Of a DNA stretch of 5,474 nucleotides, positions 1 through 5,474 are shown one piece after another. A program made the translations under genes and the position numbers. Every line of letters starts with the position of its first letter. Within the stretch, counting starts at the first letter, position 1. Under the pieces are notes generated by a model. That model saw only the letters and a list, made by a program, of their open reading frames with translations, searched no databases and had not been told where the DNA came from. The stretch is from the NCBI GenBank assembly GCA_018400215.1, contig JAGYNF010000115.1, forward strand, positions 1-5,474. The letters run 5' to 3'. This stretch comes from Cyanobium sp. M55B138. Its GTDB lineage: Bacteria; Cyanobacteriota; Cyanobacteriia; PCC-6307; Cyanobiaceae.

Positions 1-1282
1 GACCCAGGGCCGCATCGCGGTCCAGCCCCAGGGTCTGGGCGGCCTGGAGTAGGGCGGTCTCGGTGGGGTCACCCACCAGGCCCTGCCGCTGGCTGGGGCG
101 GGCGTCGTTGCAGAGCAGGCCCGCCAGCAGGGTTTCATGCAGGGCCAGGTTGCGGCTGAGGAGATCGTCCGGCCAGAGCTCATCCAGGCGCAGCAGTTCT
201 CCGCCGGCGTGGATGTGCTGCACCGTCATCCGGTTCTGGGTGAGGGTGCCGGTCTTGTCGGAGCAGATCACCGTGGTGCTGCCCAGGGCCTCCACCGCCG
301 GCAGCTTGCGGATGATGGCGTTGCGGTGGGCCATGCGGTTGACACCGATCGCCAGGGTGATGGTCACGATCGCCGGCAGCTCCTCCGGGATCGCCCCCAC
401 CGCCAGGGCCACGGCGCCATCAAACATCTCGATGGCATCCCGGCCCCTGGCCAGGCCCACCAGGAAGGTGAGGGCGGCCAACAGCAGCACCAGCTTCAGC
501 AGGGTGTGGCTGAAGCCGCGGAACTTGCGCGTCAGCGGCGTGCTCAGGTTCACCTGCTCGCTGAGGGAGCGGGAGATGGAGCCCACCTCCGTGGCCTCCG
601 CCGTGGCCACCACCAGCCCCTTGGCCTGGCCCGCCGTCACCAGGCTGCCGGCGTACACCATGCCGAACCGCTCCGCCAGGGGCGCGTCTGCCGCCACGGT
701 CGTGGTGCCCTTGCGCACCGGCAGCGATTCGCCCGTGAGGGCCGACTCGTCGACCTGCAGGTGGCGGCACTCCAGCAGGCGCAGGTCGGCCGGCACCTTG
801 TTGCCCGCCCCCAGCAGCACCACATCGCCCGGCACCAGCTGGTCAGATCCCAGCCGTTGGCGGCGCCCATCCCGCACCACCTCCAGCTCGGTGCGCACGG
901 TGCGGGCCAGGGCGGCGATGGCGGTTTCCGCCTTGCTTTCCTGCACAAAGCCGATCACCGCGTTGATCAGCGTCACGCTCCAGATCACCCAGGCATCGCT
1001 GGCATTGCCGATCAGCACCTTCACCAGGCCCACACTCAGCAGCGTGTAGAGCAGGGGATCGTGGAACTGGCCCAGAAAGCGCAGCCAGATCGGCTTGCCG
1101 TGGGGCTGCGGCAGGCTGTTGGCGCCCCAGCGCTCCAGCCGCTGACGGGCCTCTCGATCGCTGAGCCCCAGCAGGCGGTCGCTGGCGAGCAGCTCCACCA
1201 ACCTGGCCACCGGCTGGGCGTGGGGGCAAATCCCCCAGGCTGGGGAGGCCGCTGGGGAAGCAACGGTGACGGGCCCGGCCAT
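1..1282 (-). CDS. P2-type cation-transporting ATPase, N-terminal part (runs off the window)
   Basis: This is an ATP-driven cation pump of the inner membrane; 427 residues are visible and the 3' part lies beyond base 1. In order it shows: an N-terminal cation-ATPase segment (about 22-75); two hydrophobic segments, M1 (about 76-92) and M2 (about 97-114); an actuator domain with the dephosphorylation loop TGES at 183-186; M3 (about 260-278); M4 (about 287-314) with PEELP at 299-303; the phosphorylation motif DKTGT with the aspartyl-phosphate residue D342; and GDPTE at 404-408 early in the nucleotide domain. There is no heavy-metal-binding N-terminus and no CPC in M4, so this is a P2 (Ca2+/Na+/Mn2+-like, CtpF/PacL-style) pump rather than a P1B copper or zinc pump. 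The ion itself cannot be assigned. The M4 motif is normally PEGLP in this class, so the second Glu is unusual. The start is the ATG at 1282, 26 bp after the channel gene stop; no Shine-Dalgarno is visible. It is the last visible gene of the minus-strand operon. Confidence 0.93.
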   Translation of the reverse strand, partial: MAGPVTVASPAASPAWGICPHAQPVARLVELLASDRLLGLSDREARQRLERWGANSLPQPHGKPIWLRFLGQFHDPLLYTLLSVGLVKVLIGNASDAWVIWSVTLINAVIGFVQESKAETAIAALARTVRTELEVVRDGRRQRLGSDQLVPGDVVLLGAGNKVPADLRLLECRHLQVDESALTGESLPVRKGTTTVAADAPLAERFGMVYAGSLVTAGQAKGLVVATAEATEVGSISRSLSEQVNLSTPLTRKFRGFSHTLLKLVLLLAALTFLVGLARGRDAIEMFDGAVALAVGAIPEELPAIVTITLAIGVNRMAHRNAIIRKLPAVEALGSTTVICSDKTGTLTQNRMTVQHIHAGGELLRLDELWPDDLLSRNLALHETLLAGLLCNDARPSQRQGLVGDPTETALLQAAQTLGLDRDAALG

Positions 1283-1308
1283 GGGGAGATGGGTTGGAAA
1301 GGGTGGAT

Positions 1309-2559
1309 TCAGGCCTGCTCTGGCCCATCCTGATGGGGAGACCCCGTCATCGAATACTGCACCCGCTGGGGGAAGGGGATCTCGATGCCCTGCCCGCGGA
1401 AGGCCTGCCACACCGCCATGTTCACGGCGCTGCAGGTGCTGATGTTGTTCATCGGGTTGGCAATCCAGAAGCGCAGGGCGTACTGGATCGCCGAATCGCC
1501 GTAGTTGAGCACCAGGCCCCGGGGGGCGGGATGGGCCAGCACGCCGGGCACGGTGAGGGCCGTGGCCTCCAGCAGGGCCACCACGCCGGCGGGATCATGG
1601 CGGTAGGCCGCCCCCACCAGCACCTGGCTGCGCCGCAGCCGGTCGCTGCCGGTGTAGGTGGTGGTGGTGGCGGTGAAGAAGGTCTGGTTGGGGATCACCA
1701 GTTCGGCGTTGTCACGGTCGCGCCAGAGCACGGCCGCCCGTAGGCCCAGGCTGCGCACTTCGCAGGGATCGCCATCGATGAACAGCACATCGCCCGGCCG
1801 CACCGATCCCTCCAGCAACAGCCACAGGCCACTGATGAAGTTCGAGAACACCTCCTTGATGCCGAAGCCGATCCCCAGCGACAGCCCCCCAGCGATGGCC
1901 AGGATGGCGTTGGCGTTGAGCCCCAGGTGGTTGGCGACCCACACCAGGCCGATCCCCACGCTCAAATAGCGCAGGATCACGGCCACGGCCCGGCCGCTGC
2001 CCTCATCCATCGCCAGCGCCCGTTGCAGCAACCAGGCCATGGCCCGGGCCGGTGGGCCGGAGCCGATGATCACCAGATAGGCGATCACGATCGCTGCGAA
2101 CAGCCGCCCCAGGCTGAGGGGAACGCCGAACCACTCCCCGATCGAAACGGTCGCCAGATCCTGCACGCTGTCGAGTTGGTTGATGATCGCCAGGGCGACC
2201 ACCAGCAGGTAGGCGGGGCGCAGCAGTCGGCCCTCCAGCTGATGGATCACATCGGCGGGGATCCGGAGCTCCAGCAGCTTCCCCAGCAGCCCCAGCGCCT
2301 GCCAACCGAGGTAGATCATGCCCAGCGACAGGCTGAACCGCCAGGGGTGCCCGCTCAGGGCCAGCAGGAGGCTGCCCAGGGCGATGGTGCCCAGGGCCAG
2401 TGGCCGCAGCCAGGGCCTCAGGGGGGCCAGGGCAGGCAGGCGACGCTGCAGCAGGGTGGCGGCCAGGGCCGGCACCGCCACCAGCAGCAACTGGCTGACC
2501 ACCGAGCCCCGTTGCAGGTAGCCCAGCCAGCCAATCACCTCGTGCAGAAACTGATCCAT
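1309..2559 (-). CDS. MscS-family mechanosensitive ion channel with extended N-terminal membrane region
   Basis: The product (416 residues) is predicted to be a stretch-gated channel that releases small solutes and ions when turgor rises. The diagnostic part is the pore helix and start of the beta domain at about 217-262: a Gly/Ala-rich helix (AGGLSLGIGFGIKEVFSNF at 223-241) followed by GLWLLLEGSVRPGD. Next come the beta-domain motif ELVIPNQTF (286-294) and the usual C-terminal alpha-beta ending EIPFPQR (393-399). Before the pore there are about five further hydrophobic segments (about 20-37, 52-69, 75-95, 115-128, 152-167), plus one at 190-209. It is therefore larger than the 286-residue E. 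coli MscS with three helices and resembles the mid-sized multi-helix MscS-like proteins common in cyanobacteria. The start ATG lies 10 bp after the stop of the upstream binding-protein gene, which supports co-transcription; no clear ribosome binding site is seen. The family is firm; ion selectivity and gating are not readable. Confidence 0.93.
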   Translation of the reverse strand: MDQFLHEVIGWLGYLQRGSVVSQLLLVAVPALAATLLQRRLPALAPLRPWLRPLALGTIALGSLLLALSGHPWRFSLSLGMIYLGWQALGLLGKLLELRIPADVIHQLEGRLLRPAYLLVVALAIINQLDSVQDLATVSIGEWFGVPLSLGRLFAAIVIAYLVIIGSGPPARAMAWLLQRALAMDEGSGRAVAVILRYLSVGIGLVWVANHLGLNANAILAIAGGLSLGIGFGIKEVFSNFISGLWLLLEGSVRPGDVLFIDGDPCEVRSLGLRAAVLWRDRDNAELVIPNQTFFTATTTTYTGSDRLRRSQVLVGAAYRHDPAGVVALLEATALTVPGVLAHPAPRGLVLNYGDSAIQYALRFWIANPMNNISTCSAVNMAVWQAFRGQGIEIPFPQRVQYSMTGSPHQDGPEQA

Positions 2560-2569
2560 TCAGGTTCAA

Positions 2570-3850
2570 TCAGCGCAGGGTGGCCGGCAGGATCTGGGCG
2601 GCCCTTGAGGGCGTGAGCTCGGTGAACAGCACATTGCTGACAATGGAATCCAGGGCACCCAGGGCTTTTTCGTTGCCGATCAGTGCCCGGATCACGGGCG
2701 TGGCCTGTTCGGAGTCTTCCGCGGAGCGCACCATGGCCGCCAGCACGGTCGAGCTGGCCACCGGTGCGGGCACGAAGCGGTTCACCGGCAGCATTTCCAT
2801 GTTTCTGATGGTGAGGTTGCGCTGGACCAGCGGATTGATGCCGAAGCTGGCCAGTTCGCGGGCGATCTGCCTCTGGTTAGGGCTTGAATTCAGCCCGAAG
2901 GCCAGCACCCGTTCGCGGTTGATCGGGGTGGCCTGACCCCAGCGGCCACCGGGCAGGCGGGCCACACCCAGGGACGCCCCCAGCGACTGGCGCAACACGT
3001 TGAGGTTGGAACTGCGGCAGCTGATCCAGTCGAGATGGCCGCTTGCCAGCTTTTGGATCAGGAGCTCTTGCTTGTCGTGGAAGGTGATGCCCTGCTGCAG
3101 GGAGGCGTTCTGCAGCCAGGCCAGCCAGCGCTCCAGGCCCTGCACCTGCTGCGGGCTCAGTGGCTGATCGCCCTGGGCCGCCAGCAGCGCCTCGCCGGCA
3201 CCGAGCCCCCCCACGGTCCAGAACAGGTTCAGGGTTTGGGTGCTCAGTCCGATCCGCACCCCCTGGCCGCTGAGCTGCAGCAGTGCGTCAAGGCTGTCGG
3301 GGCTGCCATTGGGCAGCCGATCGCGGTTGAAGCAGGCCACCTGGGGCAGCTGCTGCAACGGCAGCGCCGCCAGCTGACCGTTGCTGAGGCGCAAGCGATT
3401 GAGCATGTCGGGTTCGATCTGGAAGAGCTTCTCGGCCGGGAAGTCTTCGATCCGGGAGAGGTTCAGCCGCTGCAGCTCCAGTGCCGTGCGCGAATTCACC
3501 AGCATCAGATCCGGGCCGAGTCCGCTCTGCTTGCGCAAACGCAGCTCGCGCACCAGATCCTCCTCCGGGAAGGTCATCACCTGGACGGCCACGCCGGGGT
3601 GGAGTTTGCGGAAATCGCTGCTGAATCGCTCCAGGGCTTCAGCAGCCTGCTCCCGCGGGCCGCTGTCCAGTCGCTCGTCGCTGTTGATCCCCACCACCAG
3701 ATACACCGTGCCCCACAGGCGGGAAGTGCTGGTGGCCGGCACTTGGGCCAGCCGTAGCGCCAGCCACCCCGCCACCGCCAGAACACCCAGCAGCACGATC
3801 TGCTGAAGGGTGCCTGTCGGGGCGAAGCGATGCAGGCTGGGGCGTCTCAT
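2570..3850 (-). CDS. Extracellular solute-binding-like protein (family 1 style), membrane-anchored
   Basis: The 426-residue product begins with a short basic stretch (MRRPSLHRF) and one hydrophobic segment at about 17-35. It therefore enters the Sec pathway, either cleaved or kept as a signal anchor, and the rest faces the periplasm. No lipobox cysteine follows the hydrophobic segment, so it is not an obvious lipoprotein. The body resembles type-2 periplasmic binding proteins of sugar/polyamine/iron type. It has an early beta strand (YLVVGIN, 50-56), a FSSDFRKLHPGVAVQVM segment typical of the first lobe (76-92), GPDLMLVNS (112-120), a crossover-like ALPLQQLPQVACFNRD (162-177), and WISC with late helices of the second lobe. 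The ligand cannot be deduced. No permease or ABC ATPase lies beside it; its neighbours are a small acidic protein upstream (9-bp gap) and a mechanosensitive channel downstream (10-bp gap). It may have a sensory or scaffold role instead of transport (inference). The start ATG at 3850 comes just after a purine-rich AGAGGG. Confidence 0.78.
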   Translation of the reverse strand: MRRPSLHRFAPTGTLQQIVLLGVLAVAGWLALRLAQVPATSTSRLWGTVYLVVGINSDERLDSGPREQAAEALERFSSDFRKLHPGVAVQVMTFPEEDLVRELRLRKQSGLGPDLMLVNSRTALELQRLNLSRIEDFPAEKLFQIEPDMLNRLRLSNGQLAALPLQQLPQVACFNRDRLPNGSPDSLDALLQLSGQGVRIGLSTQTLNLFWTVGGLGAGEALLAAQGDQPLSPQQVQGLERWLAWLQNASLQQGITFHDKQELLIQKLASGHLDWISCRSSNLNVLRQSLGASLGVARLPGGRWGQATPINRERVLAFGLNSSPNQRQIARELASFGINPLVQRNLTIRNMEMLPVNRFVPAPVASSTVLAAMVRSAEDSEQATPVIRALIGNEKALGALDSIVSNVLFTELTPSRAAQILPATLR

Positions 3851-3859
3851 CCCTCTGGC

Positions 3860-4114
3860 TCATTCCTCTGGATAGAGGAGGCTCGCGAGTTCGTCAGGAT
3901 CCACGTCGTAGACCCGGGCCAGGGTGGTCTCGATCGCGCTGGTCACCACGTCGGGCAGAAAGCGCATGGCATTGAGGGCGTCGTCAACAAGCTCATCGCT
4001 GAGCAGCGGTTCGCCCCCCAGCTTCTCGTCGTTGATCACGGCCATCACCCAGCTTTGGTAGGCGGTGACCAGGTCGGCAAATTCGAGCTCCGGGTCGTTG
4101 AGATCCAGGGCCAT
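3860..4114 (-). CDS. Small acidic conserved protein of unknown function (84 aa)
   Basis: I do not recognise a named family. The 84-residue product starts MALDLNDPELEFADLV and ends DPDELASLLYPEE. It is strongly acidic, has no signal peptide, membrane segment or cysteine, and looks mostly helical, so it should be a soluble cytoplasmic protein. Its style recalls short conserved proteins seen in picocyanobacterial genomes (recollection, not checked). An in-frame extension to an ATG at 4231 exists, but it would add 39 basic, low-complexity residues, cross the divergent intergenic repeats and overlap the start of the plus-strand gene. The ATG at 4114 is preferred because GGAGA (complement of 4121-4125) sits about 7 bases before it and the acidic, conserved-looking sequence begins there. 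It is the first gene of the minus-strand operon, 9 bp before the binding-protein gene. Function is unknown; a regulatory or adaptor role would be a guess. Confidence 0.8.
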   Translation of the reverse strand: MALDLNDPELEFADLVTAYQSWVMAVINDEKLGGEPLLSDELVDDALNAMRFLPDVVTSAIETTLARVYDVDPDELASLLYPEE

Positions 4115-4120
4115 GGGGCG

Positions 4121-4125
4121 TCTCC
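4121..4125 (-). promoter_or_regulatory. Ribosome binding site of the 84-aa gene
   Basis: On the minus strand this reads GGAGA, 6-7 bases before the ATG at 4114. It is the clearest Shine-Dalgarno match in the window and decides in favour of the short start over the upstream in-frame ATG at 4231. Most other genes here lack a recognisable site. Confidence 0.6.
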
Positions 4126-4143
4126 GGGACGTTGCCTCTGCAG

Positions 4144-4179
4144 TTTGCCCACTGGCGTGGATTTGCCCAGTGGCGAGGA
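4144..4179. repeat. Two tandem 18-bp direct repeats, operator-like
   Basis: Copy one, TTTGCCCACTGGCGTGGA (4144-4161), is followed without a gap by copy two, TTTGCCCAGTGGCGAGGA (4162-4179); they match at 16 of 18 positions. Each carries a near-palindromic core, CCA-C-TGG in the first and CCA-G-TGG in the second. The central mismatch makes the two cores exact reverse complements of each other (7 bp, 11 bp apart). The spacing is not a whole number of helical turns (18 bp is about 1.7 turns). A transcription-factor site or a simple local duplication would both explain it. Confidence 0.6.
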
Positions 4180-4215
4180 TGGGTTGGTTTCCCCCTTGTT
4201 GCAGCTTCCGAGCCG

Positions 4216-4674
4216 ATGGCCGACCTTCCACCGGATGCCTCCTCCCTGCAGGCCAGCCTGGTGGACTTCGCGCTGGCCGAGCTGGTGCGCCAGCACCGGC
4301 GGAGCTTTCAGCCGCTGTGGACCGCCGAGAGCTGGACCAAACTGCTGATCTGGCTGGCGCTCAACTGCGGCTGCAGTGGTGATCAGGCGAGTCTGAAGCG
4401 GTTCGCCGAGGCCCTTGGGCCCGCCGCCTGGGGGCGGCTGCGGCGGGTGTACTTCGGGTGGGAGCTCGAGGATCTCCAGCTGCAGGTGATGGCCGATCCG
4501 GCCGAGGCCGAGGTGCTGCTGCTGCCGCTCGGGGGCGATGGGGCCGTGCCCACTGCGGAGCGGATTGGGCTGGCCCTGGAGCGGGTGGGGCTGACGCCGC
4601 TGGTGGTGCTGGATCAGGGGCAGTGGGGCAGGCTGGATCGGGCCGTGGTGATTCCCCGGCTGCCCCATCCATGA
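4216..4674 (+). CDS. Conserved-type hypothetical protein (152 aa), coupled to the oxygenase gene
   Basis: I cannot assign a family. The 152-residue product has no signal peptide or true membrane helix and should be cytoplasmic. The N-terminal half is helical and rich in Trp and aromatic residues, with SWTKLLIWLALNCGCSGD at 39-56 and a Lys/Arg-rich stretch around 61-78 (KRFAEALGPAAWGRLRRVYF). The C-terminal half alternates strand-like hydrophobic runs (AEVLLLPLG at 98-106, TPLVVLDQG at 127-135, AVVIPRLP at 143-150), suggesting a small alpha/beta domain. The start is the ATG at 4216; it is the only ATG in this frame near the 5' end, and alternative TTG/GTG starts upstream would run through the intergenic repeats. 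No good Shine-Dalgarno is seen. Its stop overlaps the next start (ATGA, 4671-4674), so translation of the two is probably coupled. The overall style is familiar from picocyanobacterial genomes, but that is recollection only. Confidence 0.78.
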   Translation: MADLPPDASSLQASLVDFALAELVRQHRRSFQPLWTAESWTKLLIWLALNCGCSGDQASLKRFAEALGPAAWGRLRRVYFGWELEDLQLQVMADPAEAEVLLLPLGGDGAVPTAERIGLALERVGLTPLVVLDQGQWGRLDRAVVIPRLPHP

Positions 4675-5294
4675 CGCTGATCGCCGCCTATCGCAACGCG
4701 GGTTTCGAGGCCCTGGCCAACGGGGTGATGGCCTTCTTCGAGCGCCGCCCCGACCTGCAGCGCCCGGGGGTGGCCTTTGGGCCTGGCGCTGCAGACGAGC
4801 CCGCCAAGGTCTCCACCGACATCAGCCTGGTGGCGATCGACCGCAGCGACCCGGAGGCCTTCGCCTTGGCCGAGGTGATCCTGCGCGGCGTGAATGCGGG
4901 CCTGGCGCAATACCTCAAGGAGCGGCCGCTGCTGCGTGACTGCTGCCCGCAGCAGAGCCTGTTTGTGAACCCGATCTTCAACCTGCAGCGCTATGCGCCG
5001 GGGGAGGGCTTCAAGCGCTGGCACTGCGACTGGACAATCAGCGACGAGGCCACCGAGCCCCAGGCCCGGGTGCTGGCCTGGATTCTCTATTGCAATGACG
5101 TGCCGGAGGGCGGCACCGAGTTCCACTGGCAGGACCATCACGAGCCGGCCGAGCGGGGCAAGTTGCTGATCTTTCCGGCGGGGGTGTCGCACATCCACCG
5201 GGGGCGGGTGAGCCAGGAGCACAGCAAAACCATCGCCACCGGCTGGATCAACGCCGGCACCTTGGAGGCCTATCTAGGCCGGCTGGCGGCCTGA
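4671..5294 (+). CDS. 2-oxoglutarate/Fe(II)-dependent oxygenase, prolyl-4-hydroxylase type
   Basis: The 207-residue product is a soluble dioxygenase predicted to couple oxidative decarboxylation of 2-oxoglutarate to hydroxylation of a substrate. The jelly-roll core carries all expected residues. The iron ligands are H118 and D120 in WHCDWT and the distal H176 in HIHRGR. The 2-oxoglutarate-binding basic residue is K186, ten residues after H176 as in prolyl 4-hydroxylases. The motif CNDVPEGGTEF (141-151) matches the conserved 'ND-x2-GG-T-x-F' strand of that family, and LLIFPAGVSH (165-174) is the usual strand before the distal His. An N-terminal region of about 100 residues precedes the core. 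The substrate (peptidyl proline, another residue or a small molecule) cannot be told. The gene starts inside the stop of the preceding unknown gene (4-bp ATGA overlap) and has no separate ribosome binding site, so the two are likely made together. It ends 3 bp before a convergent gene. Confidence 0.92.
   Translation: MTLIAAYRNAGFEALANGVMAFFERRPDLQRPGVAFGPGAADEPAKVSTDISLVAIDRSDPEAFALAEVILRGVNAGLAQYLKERPLLRDCCPQQSLFVNPIFNLQRYAPGEGFKRWHCDWTISDEATEPQARVLAWILYCNDVPEGGTEFHWQDHHEPAERGKLLIFPAGVSHIHRGRVSQEHSKTIATGWINAGTLEAYLGRLAA
5276..5292. other. Short GC hairpin at the convergent gene ends
   Basis: AGGCCG (5276-5281) pairs with CGGCCT (5287-5292) around a 5-base loop, a perfect 6-bp stem inside the last codons of the oxygenase gene and just past the stop of the opposing gene. 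No T tract follows on either strand, so it is not a typical intrinsic terminator. It may slow read-through in both directions or be chance in GC-rich sequence. Confidence 0.3.
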
Positions 5295-5297
5295 GCT

Positions 5298-5474
5298 TCA
5301 GAGGTCCCAGTTCTTGAGCAGCCAGAGCAGTTCGCCCGCATCCCAGCCGCAGAGGTCGAAGTTGTGCACAGCTTTGGCGTCGTCGGCCGTCACCAGCAAC
5401 TGGGCGTAGTGCTTCACCAGACGCAGTTGGCGTTGCAGGGTCTCGTCCGCGTGGATGGCGGCGAGGAAAGCGGC
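5298..5474 (-). CDS. C-terminal part of a small protein, possibly Nif11-like (start beyond the window)
   Basis: Only the last 58 residues and the TGA stop (complement of 5298-5300) are inside the window. The frame is open throughout, with clean high-GC codon use. The visible start, AAFLAAIHADETLQRQLR, has the 'FL-x-D-x-x-LQ-x-x-L' pattern of Nif11-type domains, short helical domains widespread in cyanobacteria and sometimes used as leader regions of ribosomally made peptides. The later part (NFDLCGWDAGELLWLLKNWDL, region 38-58) loosely fits the second half of that domain, but it is Trp-rich and ends directly, with no Gly-Gly cleavage site or Cys-rich core peptide. If it is Nif11, it is a stand-alone domain protein and not an obvious precursor. 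The coding call is good; the family call is tentative because the N-terminus is missing. It is convergent with the oxygenase gene, 3 bp apart. Confidence 0.65.
   Translation of the reverse strand, partial: AAFLAAIHADETLQRQLRLVKHYAQLLVTADDAKAVHNFDLCGWDAGELLWLLKNWDL

Larger units (their letters stand above)
4115..4215. promoter_or_regulatory. Divergent intergenic region between the minus operon and the plus gene pair
   Basis: These 101 bases separate two divergently read start codons (ATG 4114 on the minus strand, ATG 4216 on the plus strand), so both promoters most likely lie here or overlap the ends of the genes. No convincing -35/-10 pair is visible on either strand. The region is GC-rich; TTGCCC occurs at 4145 and 4163 on the plus strand but without a matching TAnnnT element at normal spacing. 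The only clear structure is a pair of tandem 18-bp repeats at 4144-4179, which would be well placed to control both directions. Confidence 0.45.

Noticed and set aside
137..1333. Long plus-strand open frame (398 codons) rich in Gln, His and Arg, opposite the ATPase gene
   Set aside because: It is the antisense shadow of the ATPase. The minus strand shows TGES, DKTGT and GDPTE in one frame, while the plus-strand product has low-complexity composition and no recognisable motif.
1657..1670. GGT trinucleotide run, considered as a microsatellite or phase-variable tract
   Set aside because: It encodes a short Thr run within the MscS beta domain. A trinucleotide change would not shift frame, and the run is too short to suggest slippage control.
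1927..2616. Plus-strand open frame (229 codons) opposite the MscS gene
   Set aside because: It is a Gln/Gly/His-rich shadow typical of high-GC antisense frames; the minus-strand frame encodes a clear MscS channel.
3035..3757. Plus-strand open frame (240 codons) opposite the binding-protein gene
   Set aside because: Its Gln/Leu/His-rich composition and exact antisense position mark it as a shadow; the minus-strand product has a signal segment and a binding-protein-like body.
4145..4178. TTGCCC elements at 4145 and 4163 as sigma-70 -35 boxes
   Set aside because: No TAnnnT-type -10 element lies 16-18 bases downstream of either, so a promoter call is not supported.
4115..4231. N-terminal extension of the 84-aa protein to the ATG at 4231
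   Set aside because: The added 39 residues are basic and low in complexity, cross the intergenic repeats and overlap the divergent gene start. A good GGAGA site precedes the ATG at 4114.
1..5474. Insertion sequences, CRISPR arrays, tRNA or rRNA genes, attachment sites
   Set aside because: No terminal inverted repeats, transposase frames, regularly spaced repeats or RNA-gene signatures were seen; the window is filled by ordinary coding sequence.

Overview
The window is a very GC-rich (visibly well above 60%), tightly packed stretch of bacterial chromosome. Codon usage strongly favours G or C at third positions. The gene content and protein style suggest a freshwater or euryhaline picocyanobacterium of the Cyanobium / high-GC Synechococcus type. 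This is an inference from recognised sequence style; no marker gene is present to prove it.

Left part, minus strand (read from about 4114 down to 1): a probable four-gene operon. It runs from a small acidic protein of unknown function (4114-3860), through a membrane-anchored extracellular solute-binding-like protein (3850-2570) and an MscS-family mechanosensitive channel with extra N-terminal membrane helices (2559-1309), to the N-terminal 427 residues of a P2-type cation-pumping ATPase (1282 to beyond base 1). Gaps between the genes are only 9, 10 and 26 bp. The last three products are all envelope proteins dealing with solutes or ions, which fits a role in ion or osmotic homeostasis, but no substrate can be read from the sequence.

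Middle (4115-4215): a 101-bp divergent intergenic region containing two tandem 18-bp repeats, the best candidate for shared regulation of both transcription directions.

Right part, plus strand: a protein of unknown function (4216-4674) overlaps by 4 bp a 2-oxoglutarate/Fe(II) oxygenase of prolyl-4-hydroxylase type (4671-5294) with a complete set of metal and cosubstrate residues. Three bases further on, the convergent 3' end of a minus-strand gene (5298 to beyond 5474) encodes a possible Nif11-like protein.

I see no mobile elements, tRNA or rRNA genes, or CRISPR arrays, and no gene-free stretch over about 100 bp. Most of the window is ordinary core-genome-like sequence. The points most worth checking are the PEELP variant of the ATPase ion site, the orphan binding protein in an operon with a channel and a pump, the tandem operator-like repeat, and the translationally coupled unknown-protein/oxygenase pair.
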